Shown in pieces: positions 1 to 7,741 of a DNA stretch of 34,880 nucleotides. Within the stretch, counting starts at the first letter, position 1. Each line of letters starts with the position of its first letter. The position numbers and the translations under genes were made by a program. The stretch spans positions 1-34,880 of the forward strand of contig NZ_JAOPWR010000372.1 in NCBI RefSeq assembly GCF_025965585.1, read 5' to 3'. The notes below the pieces were generated by a model. The model was not told the origin of the DNA. It saw only the letters and a list, made by a program, of their open reading frames with translations, and ran no database searches. The DNA is from Pseudonocardia sp. (GTDB taxonomy: Bacteria; Actinomycetota; Actinomycetes; Mycobacteriales; Pseudonocardiaceae).

Positions 1-188
1 GCGCCGACGCCGGCTTCGAGGCCGCCGACCGCGCCCTGCAGACGCACGGCGGGATGGGCTACTCCGAGGAGTACAACGTGGCCCGCTACTTCCGCGAGGC
101 CCGGCTGCTGAAGATCGCGCCGCTGTCCCAGGAGATGGTGCTGAACTACCTGGGCTCCCACGTGCTGGGCCTGCCCCGGAGCTACTGA
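1..188 (+). CDS. Acyl-CoA dehydrogenase, C-terminal fragment (5' end outside window)
   Basis: The open frame entering from the left edge encodes 61 residues and stops with TGA at 186-188. It reads ALQTHGGMGYSEEYNVARYF followed by REARLLKIAPLSQEM, the classic C-terminal helix region of FAD-dependent acyl-CoA dehydrogenases, including the QTHGGMGY motif near the FAD contact. These enzymes introduce a trans-2,3 double bond into acyl-CoA. It is followed after one base by the SDR gene at 190, so it is very likely the upstream member of the same catabolic operon. In the alicyclic pathway suggested by its neighbours it would fill the role of a cyclohexanecarboxyl-CoA dehydrogenase (AliB-like), but the fragment is too short to assign a substrate. 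The catalytic glutamate cannot be seen. Confidence 0.9.
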   Translation, partial: ADAGFEAADRALQTHGGMGYSEEYNVARYFREARLLKIAPLSQEMVLNYLGSHVLGLPRSY

Positions 189-189
189 A

Positions 190-960
190 ATGGGGATGCC
201 ACTAGTGAACGCCTTCTCGCTCGACGGCCGCACCGCGCTGCTCACCGGGGCAGGCAGCGGGATCGGTGCCGCTGTCGCCACCGCGTTCGCCGACGCCGGA
301 GCGGCCGTGCTGGTCACCGACCTCGACGGCTCCGCGGCGGAGGCCGTCGCGAAGCAGATCGTCGCCGCGGGCGGCACGGCCGAGAGCCACGAGCTCGACG
401 TCCGCGACCGGGCCGTGGCCGACGCCGCCGCGGCCCACGCCGCGCGGCTCGGCGGCGGCACGCTCAACATCCTGGTCAACAACGCGGGCGCGATCGCCCC
501 GGCGATGTTCCCGAAGATGTCCGAGGACACCTTCCGGCTGGTCGTCGAGATCCACCTGATGGGCTCGTTCACGTGCTCGCAGGCGGCTCTGCCGTTCCTG
601 CCGGACGACGGCACCGGCCGGATCATCAACGTCACCTCCGCCGCGGGCCTCACCGGCACGATCGGCCAGGCCAACTACGGCGCGGCCAAAGCCGGGATCA
701 TCGGGCTGACCAAGTCGCTGGCCCGCGAGCTGGCGCGGCGGCAGATCACCGTCAACGCCCTGGCGCCGCTCGCGGCCACGCCGATGACCAGCGGCATCCG
801 CAGCAACGAGAAGCTCGCCGCGAAGACCCTGGAGCGCATCCCGCTGGGGCGGTGGGCCGAGCCCGCGGAGATCGCGGCGAGCTTCGTCTACTTCGCCTCC
901 GACGCGGCCTCCTACGTCACCGGCCAGGTGCTGCCGGTCGACGGTGGGACGGTCATCTGA
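190..960 (+). CDS. SDR-family NAD(P)-dependent oxidoreductase (FabG-like)
   Basis: A 256-residue classical short-chain dehydrogenase of normal length. The cofactor motif TGAGSGIG lies at residues 19-26, NNAG at 97-100, and the catalytic triad is Ser150, Tyr163 and Lys167 (YGAAK). The C-terminal FASDAASYVTGQVLPVDGG is typical of 3-oxoacyl reductases and hydroxyacyl-CoA dehydrogenases. Asp44 after the second beta strand favours NAD(H). The start at 190 is preceded by GGAG at 178-181, eight bases away; an ATG at 196 is a less well-spaced alternative. It sits between an acyl-CoA dehydrogenase and a thiolase, so it probably oxidises a 3-hydroxyacyl-CoA in a beta-oxidation-like route. The stop overlaps the thiolase start (TGATG), showing translational coupling. 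The exact substrate cannot be read from sequence. Confidence 0.9.
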   Translation: MGMPLVNAFSLDGRTALLTGAGSGIGAAVATAFADAGAAVLVTDLDGSAAEAVAKQIVAAGGTAESHELDVRDRAVADAAAAHAARLGGGTLNILVNNAGAIAPAMFPKMSEDTFRLVVEIHLMGSFTCSQAALPFLPDDGTGRIINVTSAAGLTGTIGQANYGAAKAGIIGLTKSLARELARRQITVNALAPLAATPMTSGIRSNEKLAAKTLERIPLGRWAEPAEIAASFVYFASDAASYVTGQVLPVDGGTVI

Positions 961-2129
961 TGCTCGGGAACGAGGTGTTCGTCGTCGAGGCGGCCCGCAC
1001 GCCGTTCGGGCGGTCGCACCCCGAGAAGGGCTGGTTCCGCGACACCCACCCCAACGACCTGCTCGGCGCCGTCTACCGTGAGCTGCTCGGCCGCTCCGGC
1101 ATCGCGCCGGGCGTGGTCGAGGACATCGTGATCGGCTGCACCGCGCCGTTCGGCGAGCAGTCCCGCAACATCGCCCGCAACGCCTGGCTGCAGGAGGGCT
1201 ACCCGCCCGAGGTGCCCGCCACGGTGCTCGACCGCCGCTGCGGCTCCGCCCAGACCGCCATCGAGATGGCGTCCGCGCTGATCGCGTCGGGCGTGCACGA
1301 CGTGGTGCTGGCCGGCGGCGTGGAGCACATGGGCCACGTGCCGATGAACTCCCCGGTGAAGATCTCCGAGCTCTACGGCGACCCGTGGACCGCTCGCATG
1401 TGGGAGCGCTACGACTTCGTTCCCCAGGGCGAGAGCGCGGAGCTGATCGCGGAGCGCTGGGACCTCTCCCGCGAGGAGATGGACGAGTTCGCCGTCCGCT
1501 CACACCGGCTCGCCGCCGAGGCGATCACGGCCGGGCGCCTCGATGCCGAGATCATCCCGTGGGGCCTCGACGGCGGGAGCCGCACGAGCGACCAGACCGT
1601 GCGGCCGGGCACGGACCTCGCCGCGCTCGCCGGCCTGCGCACGGCGTTCCGCAAGGAGAACGGCCGGATCACCGCCGGCAGCTCCTCGCCCATCTCCGAC
1701 GGCGCCGCGGGTGTCCTGCTCGCCTCGGGCACCGCCGTCGACGAGTACGGGCTCCGCGCCCGCGCCCGGATCGTCGACCACACCACGGTCGGCGTCGACC
1801 CCGTGATCATGCTGACCGGCCCGATCCCGGCCACCCACAAGCTCCTCGAACGCAACGGGATGTCCGTCGGCGACATCGACCTGTTCGAGGTCAACGAGGC
1901 CTTCAGCTCCGTGGTCCTGGCGTGGGAGCGCGAGCTCAAGCCGGATCCCGACCGCGTCAACGTCAACGGCGGGGCGATCGCGCTCGGCCACCCGGTCGGC
2001 GCCACCGGGGCCCGCCTGATCGCGACGACCGTGGCCGAGATGGAGCGCCGCGACGTCGAGTTCGGGCTCGTCACCATGTGCTGCGGCGGCGGACTGGGCA
2101 CCGGCACCCTGCTGCAGCGGGTGAGCTGA
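960..2129 (+). CDS. Thiolase (acetyl-CoA acyltransferase family)
   Basis: A 389-residue thiolase, the usual family length. It begins with FVVEAARTPFGR. The nucleophilic cysteine is Cys94 (DRRCGSAQ), the NEAF motif is at 312-315, the catalytic histidine is His344 in GGAIALGHPVGATG, and the second cysteine lies in the C-terminal CCGGGLGTG (Cys374/375). All residues needed for thiolytic cleavage of 3-oxoacyl-CoA are present, so it should be a degradative or biosynthetic thiolase rather than a non-catalytic SCP-type homologue. The ATG overlaps the stop of the preceding SDR gene. The frame is open further upstream to 573, but that extension is a shadow of the SDR gene. It likely releases acetyl-CoA or propionyl-CoA in the same pathway. 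Confidence 0.95.
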   Translation: MLGNEVFVVEAARTPFGRSHPEKGWFRDTHPNDLLGAVYRELLGRSGIAPGVVEDIVIGCTAPFGEQSRNIARNAWLQEGYPPEVPATVLDRRCGSAQTAIEMASALIASGVHDVVLAGGVEHMGHVPMNSPVKISELYGDPWTARMWERYDFVPQGESAELIAERWDLSREEMDEFAVRSHRLAAEAITAGRLDAEIIPWGLDGGSRTSDQTVRPGTDLAALAGLRTAFRKENGRITAGSSSPISDGAAGVLLASGTAVDEYGLRARARIVDHTTVGVDPVIMLTGPIPATHKLLERNGMSVGDIDLFEVNEAFSSVVLAWERELKPDPDRVNVNGGAIALGHPVGATGARLIATTVAEMERRDVEFGLVTMCCGGGLGTGTLLQRVS

Positions 2130-2172
2130 TGCTCGGGACGACCTCCTCCAGGCCCTCTCATCAGGAGAACAC

Positions 2173-3096
2173 ATGACCAGACCGAGCACGGTCCGCATCC
2201 GCGAGGTCGGGCCCCGCGACGGGTTCCAGAACGAGCCCGAGCACATCTCCACCGACCACAAGGTCGAGCTGATCGACGCTCTCGGCCGGGCCGGCTTCAC
2301 CCGGATCGAGGTGGCCAGCTTCGTGCGGCCGGACGTCATCCCGCAGCTGGCCGACGGCGTCGAGGTCCTCCGCCGGATCGACGTTCCCGATGACGTCCGG
2401 CTGATGGTGCTGGTCCCCAACAGCAAGGGCCTCGACAACGCGCTGGCCGTGCGGGAGACCTTCCACGACGCGGCGATCTTCGTCAGCGCGTCGGAGACCC
2501 ACAACGGGAAGAACGTCAACCGCACCGTCGCCGAGACCATGGCGGACAACGACGTCATGGCGACGCGGATCCGCGGCGAGGGGCTCGGCTGCGCCGCCGT
2601 CATCGCCACGTCCTTCGGATGTCCGTACGAAGGTCGCGTCCCCCTGACCCGCGTCCTCGACCTCGCGGAGCGCTTCGCCGAGGCCGGTGCGACCGAGGTC
2701 GGGTTCGGCGACACCACCGGGATGGCGAACCCCGGATACGCGGGCGAGTTCTTCGCCGCGGCACTCGATCGGCTCCCGGGCGTCGAGGTCACGGCCCACT
2801 TCCACAACACCCGGGGCCAGGGCCTGGCCAACGCCTACGCCGCCCTCGAGGTGGGATGCTCGAGCTTCGAGTCGAGCTTCGGGGAGCTCGGCGGCTGCCC
2901 GGTCCCCGCCGGGTCCACCGGGAACATCGCCACTGAGGACCTCGTGGGCATGTTCCACGAAATGGGCGTCGGCACCGGCCTCGACCTGCCCGCCGTGATC
3001 GACGCGGCGCGCCGGGCGCAGACCGTTCTCGGCCGCACCCTCACCAGCCACTCCCTCGTCGCCGGCCAGATCGACTGGCACCTGCAGTCGGTCTGA
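2173..3096 (+). CDS. Hydroxymethylglutaryl-CoA lyase family protein
   Basis: A 307-residue TIM-barrel enzyme of the HMGL-like family. It starts with VRIREVGPRDGFQNE, containing the catalytic Arg15-Asp16 pair. Metal-binding histidines sit in AHFHNTRGQG (His209, His211). The C-terminal signature GELGGCPVPAGSTGNIATED carries the catalytic-loop cysteine Cys242. The family cleaves 3-hydroxy-3-methylglutaryl-CoA to acetyl-CoA and acetoacetate by a retro-Claisen reaction, and some members act on other branched 3-hydroxyacyl-CoAs. A good ribosome site (AGGAG at 2163-2167) precedes the ATG. Its place in an operon with a thiolase and a BadH-like SDR suggests cleavage of a branched intermediate left after ring opening, for example one bearing a tertiary alcohol. 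Leucine catabolism is the conventional alternative, but no other leucine-pathway genes are in view. Confidence 0.88.
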   Translation: MTRPSTVRIREVGPRDGFQNEPEHISTDHKVELIDALGRAGFTRIEVASFVRPDVIPQLADGVEVLRRIDVPDDVRLMVLVPNSKGLDNALAVRETFHDAAIFVSASETHNGKNVNRTVAETMADNDVMATRIRGEGLGCAAVIATSFGCPYEGRVPLTRVLDLAERFAEAGATEVGFGDTTGMANPGYAGEFFAAALDRLPGVEVTAHFHNTRGQGLANAYAALEVGCSSFESSFGELGGCPVPAGSTGNIATEDLVGMFHEMGVGTGLDLPAVIDAARRAQTVLGRTLTSHSLVAGQIDWHLQSV

Positions 3097-3119
3097 CCAT
3101 CTCTTCGGAAGGACTTCAC

Positions 3120-3875
3120 ATGAGCAGCAGAACGGCATTCATCACGGGCGGGGCCCAGGGCATCGGCCAGGGCATCTCCACCACGCTGGGGGCCCAGGGC
3201 TTCGCGGTCGCCGTGGTCGACCTCAATCTCGACACCGCACAGGCGACGGCCGAGTCGATCACCGCGGCCGGCGGCACCGCGCTGGCCGTGCAGGCCGACG
3301 TCACGGACACGGCGTCGGTGCAGGCGGCGGTCAAGACCGTCACCGCCGAGCTCGGCCCGATCGAGATCGCAGTGAACAACGCGGGCTGGGACGACTTCAT
3401 GAAGTTCGTCGACACCACCGAGGAGTTCTGGGACCGCGTCCTGGACGTCAACTTCAAGGGCATGTTGCGCGTCTGCCACGCAGTGGTGCCCGGCATGTCG
3501 GAGCGCGGTTTCGGGCGTGTGATCAACATCGGCTCCGACGCCGGGCGCGTCGGTTCGTCGCTGGAGGCCGTCTACTCCGGGGCGAAGGGCGGCACCATCG
3601 CGTTCACCAAGACCCTGGCCCGTGAGGTCGCCGGCAAGGGCGTCACGGCCAACACCGTGTGCCCCGGTCCGACCGACACCCCGATGCTGCGGGCCTTCGC
3701 GGAGAAGTCCGGTGACGGCGCGAAGGTGCTGGCCGGGATGACGCGGGGCGTACCGATGCGCCGCCTGGCCGAGCCCGCCGACATCGCCGCGGCCGTCGCG
3801 TTCTTCGCCTCCGACGCCACCGGTTACATCACCGGTCAGACGCTGTCCGTCAGTGGCGGCCTGACGATGGCGTGA
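3120..3875 (+). CDS. SDR oxidoreductase resembling 2-hydroxycyclohexanecarboxyl-CoA dehydrogenase (BadH)
   Basis: A 251-residue short-chain dehydrogenase. The cofactor motif is TGGAQGIG (9-16), followed by VVDLNLD. NNAGWDDF is at 86-93, and the catalytic residues are Ser139, Tyr152 and Lys156. Several stretches match what I recall of Rhodopseudomonas palustris BadH: NNAGWD-x-F, the NIGSDAGRVGSSLEAVY block, CPGPTDT, and the ending ITGQTLSVSGGLTM. BadH oxidises 2-hydroxycyclohexane-1-carboxyl-CoA to the 2-keto compound before hydrolytic ring opening. The next gene is an AliA-like ligase sharing a 4-base overlap, which supports an alicyclic acid pathway. A ring-opening hydrolase (BadI) and hydratase (BadK) are not in this window. 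A different cyclic or branched 3-hydroxyacyl-CoA substrate remains possible. Confidence 0.85.
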   Translation: MSSRTAFITGGAQGIGQGISTTLGAQGFAVAVVDLNLDTAQATAESITAAGGTALAVQADVTDTASVQAAVKTVTAELGPIEIAVNNAGWDDFMKFVDTTEEFWDRVLDVNFKGMLRVCHAVVPGMSERGFGRVINIGSDAGRVGSSLEAVYSGAKGGTIAFTKTLAREVAGKGVTANTVCPGPTDTPMLRAFAEKSGDGAKVLAGMTRGVPMRRLAEPADIAAAVAFFASDATGYITGQTLSVSGGLTMA

Positions 3876-5524
3876 GTGCGGAACTCACCGCCGAGGCCCG
3901 CTTCGGGGCCGCGTCGGTCCAGGACTTCCGGGAGCGCGGGTGGTGGCAGGACGGCTCGGCCGCCGCACTGCTCGACCGGTGGGCGAAGGAGCATCCGGAG
4001 CGGCGGTTCGTCTCCGACGGCACGGTGGAGCTGGACTGGGCCACGACGCGTGCCCGGGCCTACCGGCTGGGCGCGCGGCTGCGCGAGCTCGGTGTGCGGC
4101 CGGGGGACCGGGTGGCCGTGCAGCTGCCCAACTGGGCCGAGTTCGCGGTGTCCTATCTGGCGATCGCCCGCATCGGCGCGGTGACGGTGCCGATCATGAC
4201 GGTGTACCGGCACACCGAGGTGGCGCATGTGCTGCGCAACTCCGGTGCCGTCGCCGCGATCACCACCGGGCGGTTCCGGTCGTTCGACCATGCGGAGATG
4301 TTCCGCGGGCTGCGCGCCGAGTGCCCCGAGCTGCGCACGCTGCTGATCGCGCGCGCCGACGCCCACGACGGTGAGCTGTCGTTCGACGAGGCCTGCGCTG
4401 GTACGGATGTGCCCGAGCTCGGCCCGCACCCGGACCCCGACGCCCCGCACCTGATCGTCTACACCTCCGGCACCGAGTCCACCGCCAAGGGCTGTGTGCA
4501 CACCTGGAACACGCTGGACTTCTCCGGTCGTGGTCTCGCGAACGACGTGTTCCGGATGACATCCGAGGACGTCATGTTCATGCCGTCCCCGGTCGCCCAC
4601 GCCACGGGCCTGCTGGTCGGGTTGCTGGTGCCGCTCGCTGTCGGCGCCCAGACCCACCTGCTCGACGTCTGGGAGCCGAACGAGGGCCTGCGCCGGATCG
4701 CCGACTACCGCTGCACCGCGACGGCCACCGCGACCCCGTTCGTCCGGATGGCGTTGGACGCGTCCCGCGGCGGGCACCCGGACGTCTCGTCGATGCGGTT
4801 CTGGCTGTGCGCCGGCGCGCCCATCCCCGAGGCACTCGCCCACGAGTTCGCGGGAGTGTTCACGAACGGGAACCTCGTGCCGCTCTACGGCGCGTCTGAG
4901 GTCATGGCGGCCACGTGCTGCCACCTCGAGGACTCGCCGGAGCGCATGTCGAGCTCCGACGGCTCACCCGCGCTCGACGGCGTCCGGATCAAGATCGTGG
5001 ACCCCGACGGCGATGAGGCGGCGCCCGGCGAGGAGGGCGAGATCTGCTACTGGGGCCCGGGCGCGACCCTGGGCTACTGGCGCGAGCCCGAGCGCAGCGC
5101 CGCGGTGATCGACGGCGAGGGCTGGCACCACATGGGCGACCTCGGCCGGGCCGACGCCGACGGGTATGTGCGGGTAACCGGCCGGCTCAAGGACATCATC
5201 ATCCGCGGCGGCACCAACATCAGCGCCGGCGAGGTGGAGGGGCACCTCGTCTCGCACCCGGACGTCGCGGCGGCCGCGCTGGTGGCCTACCCCGACGACC
5301 GGCTCGGGGAGCGGGCCGCGGCCATCGTCGTCCCGGCCGGGGGTACGACGCCGACGCTGGAGGACCTGACGGCCTACCTGCGCACCGAGCGCCGCATCGC
5401 GCCGCACAAGCTGCCCGAGCGGCTCGTGCTCGTCGACGAGCTGCCGACGACCGCCACGGGCAAGGTGCAGAAGTTCCGCCTGCGTGAACTCGGTCAGGGC
5501 GAGCTCGCGCGCGGTCAGGCCTGA
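3872..5524 (+). CDS. Acyl-CoA ligase (AMP-binding), cyclohexanecarboxylate-CoA ligase-like
   Basis: A 550-residue adenylate-forming enzyme starting at a GTG that overlaps the previous stop (GTGA). The nucleotide loop is YTSGTESTAKG at about residues 197-207. This departs from the common TSGTTGxPKG form in a way I associate with AliA-type cyclohexanecarboxylate-CoA ligases. YGASE lies mid-protein, and the hinge motif MGDLGRADADGY and GRLKDIIIRGG follow. The C-terminal catalytic lysine is Lys531 in TATGKVQK. It should activate a free carboxylic acid to its CoA thioester with ATP, feeding the dehydrogenase, SDR and thiolase upstream. It is the last gene of the operon; a strong hairpin follows 36 bases after its stop. 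The substrate (alicyclic acid) is inferred from neighbours and partial resemblance. Confidence 0.88.
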   Translation: MSAELTAEARFGAASVQDFRERGWWQDGSAAALLDRWAKEHPERRFVSDGTVELDWATTRARAYRLGARLRELGVRPGDRVAVQLPNWAEFAVSYLAIARIGAVTVPIMTVYRHTEVAHVLRNSGAVAAITTGRFRSFDHAEMFRGLRAECPELRTLLIARADAHDGELSFDEACAGTDVPELGPHPDPDAPHLIVYTSGTESTAKGCVHTWNTLDFSGRGLANDVFRMTSEDVMFMPSPVAHATGLLVGLLVPLAVGAQTHLLDVWEPNEGLRRIADYRCTATATATPFVRMALDASRGGHPDVSSMRFWLCAGAPIPEALAHEFAGVFTNGNLVPLYGASEVMAATCCHLEDSPERMSSSDGSPALDGVRIKIVDPDGDEAAPGEEGEICYWGPGATLGYWREPERSAAVIDGEGWHHMGDLGRADADGYVRVTGRLKDIIIRGGTNISAGEVEGHLVSHPDVAAAALVAYPDDRLGERAAAIVVPAGGTTPTLEDLTAYLRTERRIAPHKLPERLVLVDELPTTATGKVQKFRLRELGQGELARGQA

Positions 5525-5560
5525 CCCGGTTCGGCCTCGCCGCAAGGTCAGCGCAAGGTA

Positions 5561-5606
5561 CGGAAGGCCGTCCCGAGGTTCGTGGGAACCTCGGGACGGC
5601 CTTCCG
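5561..5606. terminator. Perfect 20-bp hairpin, likely terminator
   Basis: Two arms of 20 bases (5561-5580 and 5587-5606) are exactly complementary around a 6-base loop CGTGGG. It lies between the stop of the acyl-CoA ligase (+) and the stop of the FAD monooxygenase (-), so it can end transcription from both sides. There is no T-tract, which is common for actinobacterial terminators. Confidence 0.85.
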
Positions 5607-5645
5607 GTGTCTGTCGGTCTCGTCAGCTCGCCGATCCCTCGCCGG

Positions 5646-7112
5646 TCATACCGCGGCGTTCGTCGCGTGGGATTGCGCTCCACCCGTCATGACGGGCGCG
5701 GGCTCGGTGGCGGGTCGGCGGGACGGGGGCTTCGGAGCCGGTCCGACGCTCCACCCCTCGCGTTCGGTGGCGGTCGGGCGGGTGGAGCGGAAGCCGTCGA
5801 GCAACCGGTGACGCCGCAGCGAGATCTCCATCGGCAGTTCGGTTCGCAGCTCCCGCAGGATCGCGCGCCGGTCGGCGCCGGGTGCGCGTAGCGCGCGAGC
5901 CAGCCCGGTGACCAGGCGGCTCGGGCTGATGACCGACTCGACGGGGCGGACGCGGTTGAACGTGTCGGACAGGTTCGGCCGGTCCCCGCCGACGAAGGTA
6001 CGCAGGACCTCCCGCACCAGGGGGCTGGTCGTGCCGGGCCGGGACTCGCGGTTGCCCCAGTGGTAGGTGGAAATGGTGTCCGCGTCGCGGGCTGCCTCCC
6101 AGTCACGCAGTGCGGCGTCGAGTGTCCCGGGGTCGGACAGGGTGGTGGCGGCCGCCTCGCCGAGCAGGCGTCCGAACTTGAGGGCGTCGCGCATGCCGTT
6201 GCCGGTGACCGGGTCCTTGAAGTGGCCGGCATCGCCGGCCAGCGCCCAGCCGGGGCCGGAGGAACGCCGGTAGTAGGCGGAGAGGTCGTCGGTGCTGCGC
6301 AGCTTGCTGAGGTTCGTGGCGGCCCCGACCCGGGCGTTGAGCGCCGGGTTGCGATCGAGCATCCGCTGCCAGTGCGCGTCCGGCTCGCGTCGGAAGTCCG
6401 GGATGGTCGCGGCGTCGGTCATGTTCACGACGAGGGTTCGACCTGCGGGGCAGGACGGCAGGACGAGTACCTGGTCGCTGCCTGCGCGGAAGATCTCGAG
6501 TGCGTCCGGGGCGTCGGCGCCGAGGGGGTCGTCCAGGTAGCGGAACGCGAAGCCCCGCCCGTTCCTCGATGCCCGGTAGGGAGTCCAGGCGTCGACTTCC
6601 CCGGCGATGCGGGAGCGTCGACCGTCGGCCCCCACCACGAGTGCGGCGTGGATCTCGTATTCGGTGTCGCCGCTCCGGCAGCGCACTCCCACCGCGCGTC
6701 CGTCCCGCCAGACGACCTGGTCGACCATGGTGCGCTCGCGGACCTCGGCCCCGGCCTCCCGGGCGGTCTCGACCAGGACGGCGTCCTGCTGGTCGCGAGG
6801 GATGCACAACGCGTAGTCGATTCCGGAGAACGGTGTGAACCGTTCCTTGATCTCCAGGTCGCCGTCGTGCACCGACAGATAGCGGCTCTTCGACGGCCCG
6901 AGGGCGAGGATCCTCGGCAGGGCACCCATGAACTGGAGTTCCTGCACCCCGTTCGGGACCAGCACATGCGTCGAGAGCGTGTCTGAGGGGAACTTGCCCT
7001 TGTCGACGACGATGACCTTGTGTCCGGCGCGCACCAGCGGCACGGCCGCCGCGGTGCCCGCGCAGCGGGCTCCCACGATGACGACGTCCGCCTTCTCGAT
7101 CTCCGTGCTCAT
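5646..7112 (-). CDS. FAD-dependent monooxygenase / oxidoreductase (PHBH-like, group A)
   Basis: A 488-residue flavoprotein. The N-terminal dinucleotide fold is ADVVIVGARCAGTAAAV (Gly14, Gly19), the NAD(P)H/FAD DG motif is VVGADGRRSRIA (161-170), and the GD motif is WALAGDAGHFKDPVTGNGM (Gly293-Asp294). This arrangement is that of class A flavin monooxygenases and geranylgeranyl-reductase-like oxidoreductases. The start is at 7112, preceded by GAGAGGA; the frame is open further upstream but that part overlaps the SnoaL gene. The C-terminal 40 residues are rich in Pro, Arg and Thr and look disordered. It is the second gene of a two-gene unit with the SnoaL-like protein, 20 bases apart. It probably hydroxylates or epoxidises a small organic substrate; aromatic, terpenoid and prenyl reductase roles cannot be separated here. 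Confidence 0.88.
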   Translation of the reverse strand: MSTEIEKADVVIVGARCAGTAAAVPLVRAGHKVIVVDKGKFPSDTLSTHVLVPNGVQELQFMGALPRILALGPSKSRYLSVHDGDLEIKERFTPFSGIDYALCIPRDQQDAVLVETAREAGAEVRERTMVDQVVWRDGRAVGVRCRSGDTEYEIHAALVVGADGRRSRIAGEVDAWTPYRASRNGRGFAFRYLDDPLGADAPDALEIFRAGSDQVLVLPSCPAGRTLVVNMTDAATIPDFRREPDAHWQRMLDRNPALNARVGAATNLSKLRSTDDLSAYYRRSSGPGWALAGDAGHFKDPVTGNGMRDALKFGRLLGEAAATTLSDPGTLDAALRDWEAARDADTISTYHWGNRESRPGTTSPLVREVLRTFVGGDRPNLSDTFNRVRPVESVISPSRLVTGLARALRAPGADRRAILRELRTELPMEISLRRHRLLDGFRSTRPTATEREGWSVGPAPKPPSRRPATEPAPVMTGGAQSHATNAAV

Positions 7113-7132
7113 CAGCGTCCTCTCTCGGGGAT

Positions 7133-7570
7133 TCAGGCCAGGCCGATGGCGCGGAGCAGGACGAGTGAGTCGTAGTAGGCGTGCACCGAGGTCGCCTGAC
7201 CTTCCGCGTCCACTTCCCAGACGTCGGTGCCGAAGACCTCGAACGCGTTGCCGCTGATCGGTGCGCCGGGCGGGAACTCGCCGGTGTGTGTTCCGGTCAT
7301 CCGCCACTCCGACGCGACGCGGCCGGCGGCGGCGTCGACGAGCGGCCTGCCCACGGGCTCGAAGGTGAGGTCCGGGAATCCCTGCCAGGCACCCGTGAAG
7401 AAGGCGGCCGCACCATCGTGGTCGGCCAGCGGCTCGGGGAGCAGTGGATCCACCCAGTGGACCTTGGGATGCACGACCGCCAGAGCGGTCGCGACGTCCC
7501 GCTGGTTCCACGCGGCGAGGTAGCGCCCCGGATAACCCTCCAGCGTGCTCGTGGTCAGGCTGAGCGACAT
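7133..7570 (-). CDS. SnoaL-like / nuclear transport factor 2-fold protein
   Basis: A 145-residue single-domain protein with the SnoaL-like pattern: an N-terminal helix (YPGRYLAAWNQRDV), a VHWVDP strand, DHDGAAAFFTGAWQGFPDL, and a C-terminal half (FEVFGTDVWEVDAEGQ). Family members form alpha+beta barrels that act as polyketide cyclases, isomerases, limonene-epoxide-hydrolase-like enzymes or small-molecule binders. Its start at 7568-7570 is preceded on the minus strand by GGAAAGG. It is co-transcribed with the FAD monooxygenase and divergent from the acyl-CoA synthetase. Given the P450terp-like cassette nearby, an epoxide hydrolase or isomerase role for a monooxygenase product is conceivable, but I do not see a diagnostic limonene-epoxide-hydrolase signature. 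Confidence 0.82.
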   Translation of the reverse strand: MSLSLTTSTLEGYPGRYLAAWNQRDVATALAVVHPKVHWVDPLLPEPLADHDGAAAFFTGAWQGFPDLTFEPVGRPLVDAAAGRVASEWRMTGTHTGEFPPGAPISGNAFEVFGTDVWEVDAEGQATSVHAYYDSLVLLRAIGLA

Positions 7571-7741
7571 GTACTACACCTTTCCTTCGGCGACGATCCC
7601 AGCTGTGAGCGCTGGATCCTGTGTGTCTGGTCACCGTCACACCCCCACCTGGGTCGCGCCACATCCCGATGAGGGAACTTCATCCCTGAGAAGGCGGAGA
7701 AGGGTTGTCCGCGCTGTGGGCCCCTGCTTCGCTCACGCGAC
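7571..7741. promoter_or_regulatory. Divergent promoter region with a CCCCAC box
   Basis: A 171-bp gap separates the SnoaL start (-) from the acyl-CoA synthetase start (+), so it must contain both promoters. CCCCAC at 7643-7648 ends 94 bases before the ATG at 7742, the same distance as in three other promoters of this window. No clear -10/-35 pair or strong ribosome site before 7742 could be picked by eye. Confidence 0.5.

Noticed and set aside
202-1503. Long minus-strand open frame (433 codons) opposite the SDR and thiolase
   Set aside because: Composition is Arg/Gly/Ala-rich without any domain; it is the antisense shadow of two clearly conserved genes in GC-rich DNA.
7113-7664. N-terminal extension of the FAD monooxygenase frame
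   Set aside because: It overlaps the SnoaL gene, is Arg/Gly-rich without motifs, and a ribosome site with an ATG directly precedes the dinucleotide-binding fold at 7112.
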